From the NCBI GenBank assembly GCA_025055075.1, contig JANWYV010000018.1, positions 1 through 59,263 on the forward strand: DNA of 59,263 bases, given 5' to 3'. This DNA comes from Blastocatellia bacterium. Its GTDB lineage: Bacteria; Acidobacteriota; Blastocatellia; HR10. The position numbers and the translations under genes are program-made. The notes beneath the pieces were generated by a model. The model made no database searches, was not told the origin of the DNA, and worked only from the letters and a program-made list of their open reading frames with translations. Positions within the stretch are counted from its first letter, which is position 1. Every line of letters starts with the position of its first letter. Of the stretch, positions 1-7,683 are shown piece after piece.

Positions 1-396
1 GACCTGTTGCGGGACATCGTCCTCGTAAACGGTGAAATGATCCGATTTCAGCCCCGTAACGAAGCGCCCTAGTTGATCGGTCACGCTGATGGAGAGCAAG
101 ACCAGCTCCGACTTGAGCCGAATGAATTGCTCTTGCAAGGACTGATCTGTCGAAGTGGTCACTCGCGTGACTTGCCCCGAAGCGCTTTGTGATCCGGCAG
201 GGTTCGGCACGGGCGCGTCCGCGTTACGCCACACGACCTCCGGAGTCGCAGAGGGCTCTTTCGCTGGGACAACGGCTGATGATTGGATTGGGAAGGGCCC
301 AAACGGGAGGAGCAAAAGCCCTGCCCACATGCACACAAGCGCTCGCCACCACCTGAACGCGAAGGATGGGGAGGTTCTCCTGATCCTTGGGCTCAT
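1..396 (-). CDS. VWFA-related secreted protein, N-terminal part (cut by window edge)
   Basis: Read on the minus strand, an open frame of 132 codons runs from an ATG at 396 to the window edge without a stop. A strong Shine-Dalgarno (AAGGAGGG) lies just upstream of the ATG. Residues about 16-40 are a signal peptide or membrane anchor (two Trp-Trp/Arg residues followed by a Leu-rich stretch). A low-complexity Pro/Ala/Ser linker follows. From about residue 93 the text (LKSELVLLSISVTD, then GRFVTGLKSDHFTVYEDD) matches the N-terminal strand region of the acidobacterial VWFA-related family, in which the VWA domain with its MIDAS motif should come next, beyond the edge. A similar strand pattern starts the complete VWA protein at 46182-47078. 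The family is secreted or periplasmic and of unknown function. The start is well supported; the function is not. Confidence 0.75.
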   Translation of the reverse strand, partial: MSPRIRRTSPSFAFRWWRALVCMWAGLLLLPFGPFPIQSSAVVPAKEPSATPEVVWRNADAPVPNPAGSQSASGQVTRVTTSTDQSLQEQFIRLKSELVLLSISVTDQLGRFVTGLKSDHFTVYEDDVPQQV

Positions 397-455
397 CGTT
401 CCCTCCTTAGTTTCGGTCTTTCGTTTTTAAAAACCTGTTCCGGCGCGGACCCTTA

Positions 456-484
456 ATGATAAAGACAATCGCGCGCCAATGCAA
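456..484 (-). promoter_or_regulatory. Sigma70-like promoter for the VWFA-related gene
   Basis: On the minus strand TTGCAT (479-484) is followed after 17 bases by TATCAT (456-461), five of six matches to the -10 consensus. The -35 is poor. A start near 449 would give a leader of about 50 bases before the ATG at 396. Confidence 0.45.
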
Positions 485-512
485 CGGAAATCTTCGCGCC
501 CTGGGCCGCCGC

Positions 513-1997
513 TCAAACTCCTCGCCTGGCCGGAGAAAAGGAGCGCGTGGCAAGGATAGACTCCACGCTCAGGCGTTCGAGCGCGCGGGCGAGCTCTTGC
601 TGCAGGGGCACGAGAAAGTAAGCTCCCGTAAGCGGATCGCTCGTTCCCAACGTGCCGCGAAGCCGAAGTTCGCCCTGAAGCTCCCCCCGCGCATCGGCCA
701 GAGGAAGATGGACGCTCCAGATCGGCGCGCACCCTTCCAGCAATGCCCGTCGAGAGAGCACGAGCCCCCAGTGCTCCCTCCATCGGACCTCAGCCGAGTC
801 GAAATCGCCGATCTCCAACAAATGGGCGAGCACGGCGCGCAACTGGTGTGGCGACTCCACGTGTTGAAGCTCCATGATCGCGCGCCGCCATTGAATATTC
901 TTGGTCAGGACACGATGATGTCGAAGAGCCCTCCTCAGCGAGGAGAGCAGTTCTTGGAATTCGGGATACCCGAGCGATTGAATGACGAAGAAGACCGAAG
1001 CGCCGAGGACGAAGAGGAGGATGCCCAGTGGCTTCCCTTGTGGGTTCACAAACAGGAGGCTGAACAACCCACAGCCCGCACAGGCGGCGTAGAGCACGAG
1101 CACGACCTGTCGCCGCGTCAGTCCCCGTCGCAACAGCATGTGATGAATATGCTCCAAATCACCCTGAAAGAGCGGTCGTCGGCTGAGGGCTCGACGAGCG
1201 AGTGCCCAGAGGGTGTCCAGGATCGGAAGACCAAAGGAGACCAATGGAATCGCGACGGCGACAGCCGTGGCACTCTTTTGTGATCCTTCCACGGCGAGTG
1301 CCCCGAGCAGAAAGCCCAAGAAAAGGCTTCCCGAATCGCCCAGGAAGATCGTCGCTGGCGCGAAGTTATATCGGAGGAACCCGGCGATCGCCCCGGCGAG
1401 CGCGACTGTGAGGGTGACCATCAGCGGCTGATCGTAAAAGAGTGCGGCCACAAGGAGCGTCACCGTAGCGAAGAGCGCTGCCCCTGCCGAGAGGCCATCG
1501 AGTCCATCGATGAGGTTGAAGGCATTCGTGATGCCGACGAGCCACAGCAGGGTCAATGGGAGCGACAAGAGGCCCAGTTCGATCGTCCCTCCGAATGGAT
1601 TCCAAATTCGGGTGATCTGAACGCCGAGGGCATAAGCCAGTAGGGCCGCCGCGATTTGCACGGAGAATTTGATGCGGGCGTTGGTGCCGCGCAGGTCGTC
1701 GTAGAGGCCGAGCAGGAGAATGAGCGTGCTCGGCACGAGGACCTTCGCAACCTCCGAGAGCTGCGCCCGGAAATGGAGCGCGACTCGATTCTCCACAAAG
1801 AGCAGCCCGGCAAGCGCCAGAAGAAAGGCCGCGTAGATGGCGAGTCCGCCTGGCCGGGGTGTCGGATGTTCGTGAATCTTCTGCGGCCGATCCGGCCGAT
1901 CGAGGATTCCCCATCGAATCGCCAAATGTCGTACGAGAGGCGTCAGTACGGCAGAGAGTGCGAGAGCTAGGATGAACAGCGCCAGATAGGTCTTCAT
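513..1997 (-). CDS. WecA/MraY-family polyprenyl-phosphate sugar-1-phosphate transferase
   Basis: Integral membrane enzyme of the GT4/MraY family that moves an N-acetylhexosamine-1-phosphate from a UDP-sugar to undecaprenyl phosphate, the first step of O-antigen or EPS assembly. The ATG at 1997 is chosen because the hydrophobic first helix begins there (MKTYLALFIL) and a GAGGCG ribosome site precedes it. The 494-residue protein has about ten helices. Family motifs are visible: RPGGLAI near the N-terminus, the aspartate pair in LYDDLRG, NAFNLIDGLDGL, and FLGDSGSLFLG, followed by the loop with HIHHMLLRRG. After the last helix there is an extra soluble part of about 145 residues (described in findings). 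It fits the window's rml and EPS genes. WecA (GlcNAc) specificity is the most likely but not proven; a Wbp-type FucNAc transferase is the alternative. Confidence 0.88.
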   Translation of the reverse strand: MKTYLALFILALALSAVLTPLVRHLAIRWGILDRPDRPQKIHEHPTPRPGGLAIYAAFLLALAGLLFVENRVALHFRAQLSEVAKVLVPSTLILLLGLYDDLRGTNARIKFSVQIAAALLAYALGVQITRIWNPFGGTIELGLLSLPLTLLWLVGITNAFNLIDGLDGLSAGAALFATVTLLVAALFYDQPLMVTLTVALAGAIAGFLRYNFAPATIFLGDSGSLFLGFLLGALAVEGSQKSATAVAVAIPLVSFGLPILDTLWALARRALSRRPLFQGDLEHIHHMLLRRGLTRRQVVLVLYAACAGCGLFSLLFVNPQGKPLGILLFVLGASVFFVIQSLGYPEFQELLSSLRRALRHHRVLTKNIQWRRAIMELQHVESPHQLRAVLAHLLEIGDFDSAEVRWREHWGLVLSRRALLEGCAPIWSVHLPLADARGELQGELRLRGTLGTSDPLTGAYFLVPLQQELARALERLSVESILATRSFSPARRGV

Positions 1998-2073
1998 CGC
2001 CTCGCCCGTCCGTTCCGCGTCTTCGCATCGCTCGCGATCGCCCGTCGTCCGACGTTCGCCACTCGGCTTGCAC

Positions 2074-2102
2074 ACCGTATCACCAAAAGCCCGCGATGTC
2101 AA
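2074..2102 (-). promoter_or_regulatory. Candidate promoter for the WecA-like gene
   Basis: A perfect TTGACA (2097-2102, minus strand) is followed after 17 bases by TACGGT (2074-2079), a weak -10. It faces away from the glycyl-tRNA synthetase gene and would give a leader of about 70 bases. Confidence 0.4.
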
Positions 2103-2184
2103 ATGAGAACCGATGCGACAGATCTCTCATCGAATTCGACGCGGCGGACCGGGCGTCGCCCTATACCCTTCCCATCGGATCGTC

Positions 2185-2193
2185 TGGTATCAT
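2185..2193 (+). promoter_or_regulatory. Extended -10 element upstream of glyS
   Basis: TGG followed directly by TATCAT fits an extended -10 (TGn TATAAT with one mismatch). No acceptable -35 was found at 16-18 bases. Transcription would start about 30 bases before the ATG at 2231. Confidence 0.3.
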
Positions 2194-2230
2194 AACGTGT
2201 CTTGCTGACATCGCTGCGGATGGAGAAGGG

Positions 2231-4039
2231 ATGATGAGCGTGAGCTTGGAAACGATTCGCAGTCTGTGCAAGCGTCGGGGATTCGTCTTCCCGTCCTCGG
2301 AGATCTACGGGGGAATCGAAAGCATCTGGGATTACGGGCCGCTTGGCGTCGAGTTGAAGAACAATATCAAGCGCGCATGGTGGCGGGCCGTCGTCTATGA
2401 GCGGGACGACATCGAGGGGCTGGACGCTGCCATCCTGATGAACCGGCTGGTGTGGAAATATTCGGGGCATGAGGAGACGTTCTCCGATCCGCTGGTGGAT
2501 TGCCGCGAGTGCAAGCGCCGATTCCGAGCCGATGACGTCTTGGAGGAATCCCTCAAATGGGCGGCGGAGCAAGTGATGGCTGATGTTCCTTGGGAGGACT
2601 TGTCGCGATTTGTTGAGGAGAGTGCAGCCTTCCTTGATGAGCTCGAGCGGCAAGAGCGAGAACGTGGGCGCGTCTATCCGAGCCGATGGGCGTTCGTCAC
2701 CGAAGTGACGCAAAACCCTGAGATTCGGGAGCAACTTCAGCGTCGGATCCCGGAATCGCTTCGGCGGCCTTTGCCAGAGATAGATTCCGGTCCGGTGAAA
2801 GCGTGGGCGGAAGTGCTGGAACGGGTCGGGCCGCTCTTCCGTGAGCGGCTGGAGGCGATTCGAGCGCTCGAGGCGAGCTTCGGGCGGACCTATGAGTCTG
2901 AGGCCCAACTTCTTCGGCAAGCGATCGTGACGTATCGGCCGTGGACGACCGACGTGGTGCGCGCGGCGTGGAATGAGCTTTTCGTCCTTCTGAATGAGAA
3001 GAAGGCACTGCGCTGTCCTCGTTGCGGAGCGGTTGCGTCGTTCACCCCGCCGCGTCGGTTCAACCTCATGTTCAAGACCTTCATGGGACCCGTTGAAGAA
3101 GAATCGGCGCTCGTCTATTTGAGGCCGGAGACGGCGCAAGGCATCTTCGTGAATTTTCTGAACGTGCTCGGGAGCGCGCGGCGGAAACTGCCGTTTGGCA
3201 TCGCCCAGATCGGAAAAGCCTTTCGTAATGAGATCACGCCCGGACAGTTCCTCTTCCGCGTGCGAGAGTTCGAGCAGATGGAGATCGAGTACTTCGTGCG
3301 CCCGGGCGAGGACGAAGCGTGGTTCGAGCACTGGGTCGAGGAACGCTTCCGCTGGTATCTCCGCTTGGGCTTTCGCGCGGAGAATCTCCGGCGGCGGGAG
3401 CAGTCGCCGGAGGAGCTGGCCCACTACAGCAAGCGCACCGTGGACATCGAGTACCGATTCCCTATGGGCTGGGGGGAGATCGAAGGAATCGCCAATCGGA
3501 CGGATTACGATCTGCGGGCGCACTCGAAGTCTGATCCGCGGAACGAGCATGCGACGGACGATCTCACCTATTTCGATCAGGCGACGTCAGAGCACATCAC
3601 GCCGTATGTGATCGAGCCTTCGGCGGGCGTGGATCGTATCTTCCTGGCGCTCTTGTGCGATGCGTATCACGAGGAAACCGTGCGCGGGGAGAAGCGCGTC
3701 GTGCTCCGACTGCATCGGGATTTAGCGCCGATCAAGGTGGCTGTCTTTCCTCTGCTCAGGAACCGGAGCGAGTTGGTGGAGCTAGCCCGTCGAATTGCTG
3801 CCGATTTACGCCGAGTCGTTCCTGGACGCGTCGTCTACGATGACACGGCTTCGATCGGACGGCTCTATCGCCGTCAGGATGAGATCGGCACGCCCTATTG
3901 CGTGACCGTGGACGTTCAATCGCTCTCGGACGAGCAGGTGACCATTCGCGATCGCGATACGATGGAACAGGTGCGGCTTCCCATCGCTCGTCTGGGGGAG
4001 TATTTCGCCGAACAGTTCCGATCGTCGCTTGTGGGATAA
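2231..4039 (+). CDS. glyQS: Glycyl-tRNA synthetase, single-chain class II type
   Basis: Charges tRNA-Gly with glycine in the cytoplasm. The 602-residue product begins at an ATG preceded by GGAGAAGGG; the next codon is also ATG (2234), so the start may be one codon later. The N-terminus (SLCKRRGFVFPSSEIYGG) and WDYGPLGVELKNN are typical of the dimeric alpha2 synthetases. Two cysteine pairs, CRECKRRF and CPRCGAV, flank a long insertion and could bind zinc. Class II motif 2 is FRNEITPGQFLFRVREFEQ and motif 3 is PSAGVDRIFLALL. The last 110 residues form the anticodon-binding domain (APIKVAVFPLL to the end). It overlaps nothing upstream and ends 41 bases before the next gene, so the two are probably co-transcribed. 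The insertion makes it longer than the roughly 500-residue Thermus enzyme. Identification is secure. Confidence 0.95.
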   Translation: MMSVSLETIRSLCKRRGFVFPSSEIYGGIESIWDYGPLGVELKNNIKRAWWRAVVYERDDIEGLDAAILMNRLVWKYSGHEETFSDPLVDCRECKRRFRADDVLEESLKWAAEQVMADVPWEDLSRFVEESAAFLDELERQERERGRVYPSRWAFVTEVTQNPEIREQLQRRIPESLRRPLPEIDSGPVKAWAEVLERVGPLFRERLEAIRALEASFGRTYESEAQLLRQAIVTYRPWTTDVVRAAWNELFVLLNEKKALRCPRCGAVASFTPPRRFNLMFKTFMGPVEEESALVYLRPETAQGIFVNFLNVLGSARRKLPFGIAQIGKAFRNEITPGQFLFRVREFEQMEIEYFVRPGEDEAWFEHWVEERFRWYLRLGFRAENLRRREQSPEELAHYSKRTVDIEYRFPMGWGEIEGIANRTDYDLRAHSKSDPRNEHATDDLTYFDQATSEHITPYVIEPSAGVDRIFLALLCDAYHEETVRGEKRVVLRLHRDLAPIKVAVFPLLRNRSELVELARRIAADLRRVVPGRVVYDDTASIGRLYRRQDEIGTPYCVTVDVQSLSDEQVTIRDRDTMEQVRLPIARLGEYFAEQFRSSLVG

Positions 4040-4080
4040 AGGCTCTCGATGTGGTGGACTCTTCGGGGATGAGGGAGGCG

Positions 4081-5508
4081 ATGGCGACATTCGATGTCCC
4101 GGAGAAGATTCTCGCCCTTTGTCGGGCGATTCGAGAGGCGGGAGGGCGTGCGCTTCTGGTCGGTGGCGGCGTGCGCGATCGGCTGCTCGGTCTGCCGTGG
4201 AAGGATTTCGACCTGGAGGTGTACGGGCTTTCCGCCGAGGCGTTGAAGCAGCAGCTCGAACGCTTCGGGGAAGTGAACACGGTCGGCGAGAGCTTCACTG
4301 TCTACAAGCTGCGACTCAATGGGTGGGATGTGGATGTGAGCCTCCCTCGTCGGGAGGTCAAGAGTGGACGCGGACATCGCGGCTTCCTCGTCACGGGCGA
4401 TCCCTTTCTGAGTCTCGAGGAAGCCACGCGTCGGCGCGATTTCACGATCAATGCCATGCTCTACGATCCGCTGGCCGAGGAGCTGCTTGATCCTTTCGGG
4501 GGGCGCATGGACCTCGAGCAGCGGATCTTACGCATGGTGGATGCGCGGACGTTTCCGGAGGACAGTCTGCGCGTCCTCCGCGCCATGCAACTAGCGGCGC
4601 GGTTCGAGTGCACGATCGAGCCGCAGACGCAGGCGCTCTGCCGCTCGATTGACCTTTCGGACCTGCCGAGCGAACGAATTTGGGGGGAAGTCGAGAAGCT
4701 TTTGCTCCTGGCGCGGCGACCTTCCATTGGTCTTCAAGTCGCGCTCGATCTGCTCATCATCGAAAAGCTCTTCCCCGACTTGAAGTGGCTCGTCGGATGT
4801 CCGCAGGATCCGATTTGGCATCCGGAAGGGGACGTGTGGACGCACACGCTCCTGGCCGTGGATCAGGCGGCGACGCTCGTTCGGGAGCATCAGTTGCCGA
4901 AGGCGAAATGGCTGACGGTGATGTTGGCCGTGCTGTTGCATGACATCGGAAAGCCGCTCACGACGAGGGAGGAGAAGGGACGTATTCGCTCCATCGGGCA
5001 CGAAGAAGCGGGCTTGGAACCGAGCCGTCGCGTGCTCGATCGGTTGAATGTCCATACGATCAACGGTTACGACGTTCGCGGGAACGTTTTGGCGCTCGTG
5101 GCCGATCATCTGAAGCCTGCGCAGTTTTACAGAGACCGCGAGCGCGTGAGCGATGGCGCCTTTCGTCGCTTGGCGGCGCGATGCGATCTGGAGTTGTTGT
5201 ATCTTGTGGCGAAAGCCGATGCGTTGGCGCGCGGGCCGGCGTCCAACGCCGAAGCCGAAGAATGGTTCATCGCGCGAGCGCGCGCATTGGGAGTTGAGCA
5301 CGCGCCGCCTCGTCCCTTGCTCATGGGGCGCCATCTGCTCCAATTGGGGATGAAGTCCGGTCCCGAAATGGGGCGCCTCTTGCGGACGATATACGAGATG
5401 CAACTGGACGGAAAGGTCACGACCTTGGAGGAGGCGCTCGCTGTCGCGCGCCAATTGCTCGCGCAGGAGTCCATCGCAGAGCCCTCCGAGCCGCGCTCGC
5501 GGACTTGA
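4081..5508 (+). CDS. CCA-adding/poly(A) polymerase-type nucleotidyltransferase with HD domain
   Basis: Family of enzymes that build or repair the 3' CCA end of tRNAs. The chosen ATG (4081) has GAGGGAGG just upstream and places the start at MATFDVPEKILAL, as in relatives; an in-frame ATG at 4069 is the alternative. Residues 28-44 hold the nucleotidyltransferase signature (GGGVRD, then DFDLEV with two metal-binding aspartates). RRRDFTINAM (about 118-126) and EDSLRVLRAMQ (160-170) are the next conserved blocks. An HD phosphohydrolase motif, LLHDIGK, lies at 285-291, with WTHTLLAVD before it and VADHLKP after it, so this is the HD-bearing subclass. Length is 475 residues. It follows glyQS closely and is followed by a glutamine amidotransferase. 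Whether it adds the whole CCA or only part cannot be told from sequence. Confidence 0.9.
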   Translation: MATFDVPEKILALCRAIREAGGRALLVGGGVRDRLLGLPWKDFDLEVYGLSAEALKQQLERFGEVNTVGESFTVYKLRLNGWDVDVSLPRREVKSGRGHRGFLVTGDPFLSLEEATRRRDFTINAMLYDPLAEELLDPFGGRMDLEQRILRMVDARTFPEDSLRVLRAMQLAARFECTIEPQTQALCRSIDLSDLPSERIWGEVEKLLLLARRPSIGLQVALDLLIIEKLFPDLKWLVGCPQDPIWHPEGDVWTHTLLAVDQAATLVREHQLPKAKWLTVMLAVLLHDIGKPLTTREEKGRIRSIGHEEAGLEPSRRVLDRLNVHTINGYDVRGNVLALVADHLKPAQFYRDRERVSDGAFRRLAARCDLELLYLVAKADALARGPASNAEAEEWFIARARALGVEHAPPRPLLMGRHLLQLGMKSGPEMGRLLRTIYEMQLDGKVTTLEEALAVARQLLAQESIAEPSEPRSRT

Positions 5509-5576
5509 CGCACACGGTGGACGTGGCTGTGACCTCTGGGGAGAATCGCGCGAATCCTCAACGTGGAGGGAGGCTA

Positions 5577-6281
5577 GTGCGAACCGTTTTCGTATTGCAA
5601 CACGCCGCCTGTGAGACGCTCGGCACGATCGCGGCCGCACTGGAACGCGCGCATGTGCGAGCCGTGTACATCCGCGCGTTCGCCGGAGATCCAATCCCCA
5701 AGCACATGGGCGAGGCCGTCGGTCTCATCCTCATGGGTGGGCCGATGGGCGTCTACGAGCAGGATCGGTATCCGTTCCTCACCGAGGAGATCCGCTTGAT
5801 CGAGCACGCGCTCGCGGCGGGTAAGCCTATTCTCGGCGTGTGCTTGGGGAGCCAATTGCTGGCGGCCGCGCTCGGCGCTCGGGTTCGGAAAGGGCTGCAG
5901 AAGGAGATCGGATGGTTCCCTATCACGCTCACGGAAGCAGCGCGCACGGATGAGCTTTTTGCCAGCGCGCCGCCTTCGTTCATCGCCTATCATTGGCATG
6001 GCGACGTCTTCGATTGTCCGTCGGGAGCTGTCTCGCTAGCGCGCTCGGAGTTGACCGAATGTCAGGCCTTCCGCTATGGGACGAACGCCTACGGATTGCT
6101 CTTCCATCTGGAGGTGACCGAGCCGATCATCGCTGAGATGGTTCGAACCTTCGCCGAGGAATTGCGCGAGGCGAGCCTCTCCGGTGAGGAGATCGTCCGA
6201 CAAGCCGCACAGCATCTGCCCGAGCTGGAGCGAATCGGGCACGCGGTCTTTCGCGCCTGGACGCGCCTGATTGAGGCGTGA
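5577..6281 (+). CDS. Class I glutamine amidotransferase (GMP-synthase-like domain protein)
   Basis: Stand-alone glutaminase domain of the GATase-1 family. A GTG at 5577 is chosen over earlier starts because a near-perfect ribosome site (GGAGGGAGG) lies four bases before it and the protein then opens on the first beta strand (VRTVFVLQHAACE). The nucleophile elbow is GVCLGSQLLAAALG with the catalytic cysteine; the downstream histidine-containing strand is IAYHWHGDVFD and the partner motif is AYGLLFHLEVTEP, where the usual His-x-Glu is present as HLE. LMGGPMGVYEQ near residue 60 forms the oxyanion region. Length is 234 residues. No synthetase partner lies beside it, so the ammonia acceptor or substrate is unknown; gamma-glutamyl hydrolases of polyamines or peptides belong to the same group. 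Family assignment is firm, substrate is not. Confidence 0.88.
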   Translation: MRTVFVLQHAACETLGTIAAALERAHVRAVYIRAFAGDPIPKHMGEAVGLILMGGPMGVYEQDRYPFLTEEIRLIEHALAAGKPILGVCLGSQLLAAALGARVRKGLQKEIGWFPITLTEAARTDELFASAPPSFIAYHWHGDVFDCPSGAVSLARSELTECQAFRYGTNAYGLLFHLEVTEPIIAEMVRTFAEELREASLSGEEIVRQAAQHLPELERIGHAVFRAWTRLIEA

Positions 6282-6373
6282 ACGAGAACGCGCGTTCCAG
6301 TCTTTATAAAAGAGACCCGGCATATCTCGCACGCGGCGATGCGTGACAGGAAGCGTCCTCATCGTTAGCCCCT

Positions 6374-6634
6374 TTGCATTTTTTCATCTTGGTGCGTGGA
6401 TCGGGACTTCCGACGCAAGTAGCGACAAGTCCGGCGACTGGAATCCCGTATCCGAAGGTGGAGCGCGAGCCGTACGTGGTGGCTGGAACACTTACGATCA
6501 CCGACTTCTTCGGTCGGACGATCGCTGAGGTGCGCGCGCCACTGGCCGGTATCGCGCTCTACATTGTCGTCACGCCGCCAATCTCGTAGGGCGAACCCGT
6601 GGCCTTCATCAGAGTCTCTAAGTCCTCGAATTGA
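6374..6634 (+). pseudogene. Decayed C-terminal remnant of an M14-family (AstE/AspA-like) deacylase
   Basis: This frame encodes the last beta-domain of M14-type succinylglutamate desuccinylase/aspartoacylase-like deacylases: SPATGIPYPKVE, TITDFFGRTIAEVRAPLAG and ALYIVVTPPIS are all recognisable. A TAG at 6587-6589 interrupts the frame exactly where relatives have a lysine (one base change from AAG), and the frame then continues GEPVAFIRVS before a second stop at 6632-6634. Relatives also have about two more residues before TITDFFG. No zinc-binding catalytic domain (HxxE, H) is found upstream; only 92 bases separate the previous gene from this remnant. I infer a deletion of the 5' part followed by point decay. 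A ribosome site is lacking, so expression is unlikely. Confidence 0.7.
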
Positions 6635-7001
6635 AGCGCTCCGTTCGCTCAGTGCGAGTTTTCGACCCTTCGGCGAGCATCTCGTGGAGGGGGAAATCCC
6701 CCACTCCTGGGGAAAATCTCATGCGTTCTTCTTCGGCGTGCTCGTCGCCCGCGCGAGGATAACTCTCTGCAGGCGTAGGGACTAAAAGCGAGAAGCAGCG
6801 AAGCGGCATGGGGCTTGCAGAAGACGACGAATGGCTATGCGTGAGAGGTATCGTGTCATCATGCCGCACGTCGAGCTTGGGGAGCGAGGGGTCTCTCGTC
6901 AATCGGACGATCGGGCGAGCTTCTGTTCAACCCGGCATCCGAAGATGTGGGGATATTGGCTCGCGAAGCCGAAATTCTGAGCGCTTCGGAGGGGGGATCT
7001 C
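6635..7001. other. Non-coding stretch of unknown content
   Basis: Nothing recognisable is coded here on either strand. A small hairpin, five Gs (6689-6693) and five Cs (6698-6702) with a four-base loop, has no T-run. Short frames in this stretch have no good ribosome sites or family resemblance. It may be the rest of a decayed gene, as it lies directly behind the M14 remnant. Confidence 0.4.
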
Positions 7002-7023
7002 CTCCCTCCATCCCGGGAGGGAG
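6988..7023 (+). promoter_or_regulatory. Competing RNA stems over the PfpI ribosome-binding site
   Basis: A C-rich segment (7002-7009) can pair perfectly over eight bases with the Shine-Dalgarno region (7016-7023), hiding it. The same segment can instead pair over eight bases, one of them G-T, with a G-rich run upstream (6988-6995). The two stems exclude each other, as in RNA switches and thermosensors. This is seen by eye only; no folding was run. Confidence 0.35.
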
Positions 7024-7025
7024 CT

Positions 7026-7574
7026 ATGGAGGAGAAGGGCTTGAAGGGGAAGCGGATCCTCATGGTCATCGCGCCGGAGGAGTTCCGAGATGAGGAACTC
7101 TTCACGCCGAAAGAGATCTTCGAGGCCGAAGGGGCGGAGGTGAAGATCGCCTCGACGCGGCTCGGTCCGGCCCGCGGAATGCTCGGCGGGAGCGCTTCGC
7201 CCGACTTGCTCATTGCCGATGCGCGGGCGGACGATTACGATGCGATCGTCGTCGTCGGAGGGATGGGATCGCCGACATACTTGTGGTCCAATGAGGCACT
7301 GCATCGGTTGCTGCACGAGGCCGATGAGAAGGGGAAGATCATCGGCGCCATTTGTCTCTCGCCAGCCGTTCTCGCGCGCGCCGGTCTCTTGCGCGGACGT
7401 CGCGCGACCGTATACGTGACGGAGGACTCCATGCACGAGCTGCAGCGTGGAGGGGCTCACTATCAGGGCGTGGATGTCGTCACCGATGGGCGGATCATCA
7501 CGGCCAGTGGACCACAAGCGGCTGCCGAATTCGGCCGCGCCATCTGCGCGCAGCTCGGTGCGCGTCCGCGCTGA
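7026..7574 (+). CDS. DJ-1/PfpI family protein
   Basis: Small cytoplasmic protein of the DJ-1/ThiJ/PfpI superfamily, members of which act as glyoxalases, protein or nucleotide deglycases, chaperones or intracellular peptidases. The ATG has GGGAGGGAG four to five bases before it. The 182-residue product shows the Rossmann-like fold order: ILMVIAPEEFRDEEL with the conserved glutamate near residue 20, a long helix, YDAIVVVGGMGSPTYLW, then GAICLSPAVLARAG containing the nucleophilic cysteine at the strand-helix elbow, and a closing VTDGRIITASGPQAAAEFG. The residue after the cysteine is leucine rather than the histidine of PfpI peptidases, which argues against a classical Cys-His peptidase. It converges with mnmA (gap 109 bases). 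Translation may be controlled by the RNA stems described separately. Confidence 0.88.
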   Translation: MEEKGLKGKRILMVIAPEEFRDEELFTPKEIFEAEGAEVKIASTRLGPARGMLGGSASPDLLIADARADDYDAIVVVGGMGSPTYLWSNEALHRLLHEADEKGKIIGAICLSPAVLARAGLLRGRRATVYVTEDSMHELQRGGAHYQGVDVVTDGRIITASGPQAAAEFGRAICAQLGARPR

Positions 7575-7683
7575 GGACGCTTGCGGGGGGCCTTCTCGGT
7601 GAAGTTGGCGCGATGGCTTCTCCGGCGTCAGGGACGTCGCAAGGGAACGTCGGTCTCGGTCAGCGCCTCCGTGTTGATGAGAA

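Noticed and set aside
2099-3550. Long open frame on the minus strand opposite glyQS
   Set aside because: It mirrors the glycyl-tRNA synthetase, has no known motif and is a by-product of GC-rich codon use.
6282-7025. Hidden tRNA or ncRNA in the gap after the amidotransferase
   Set aside because: No cloverleaf, no CCA end and no known RNA core was found by eye.
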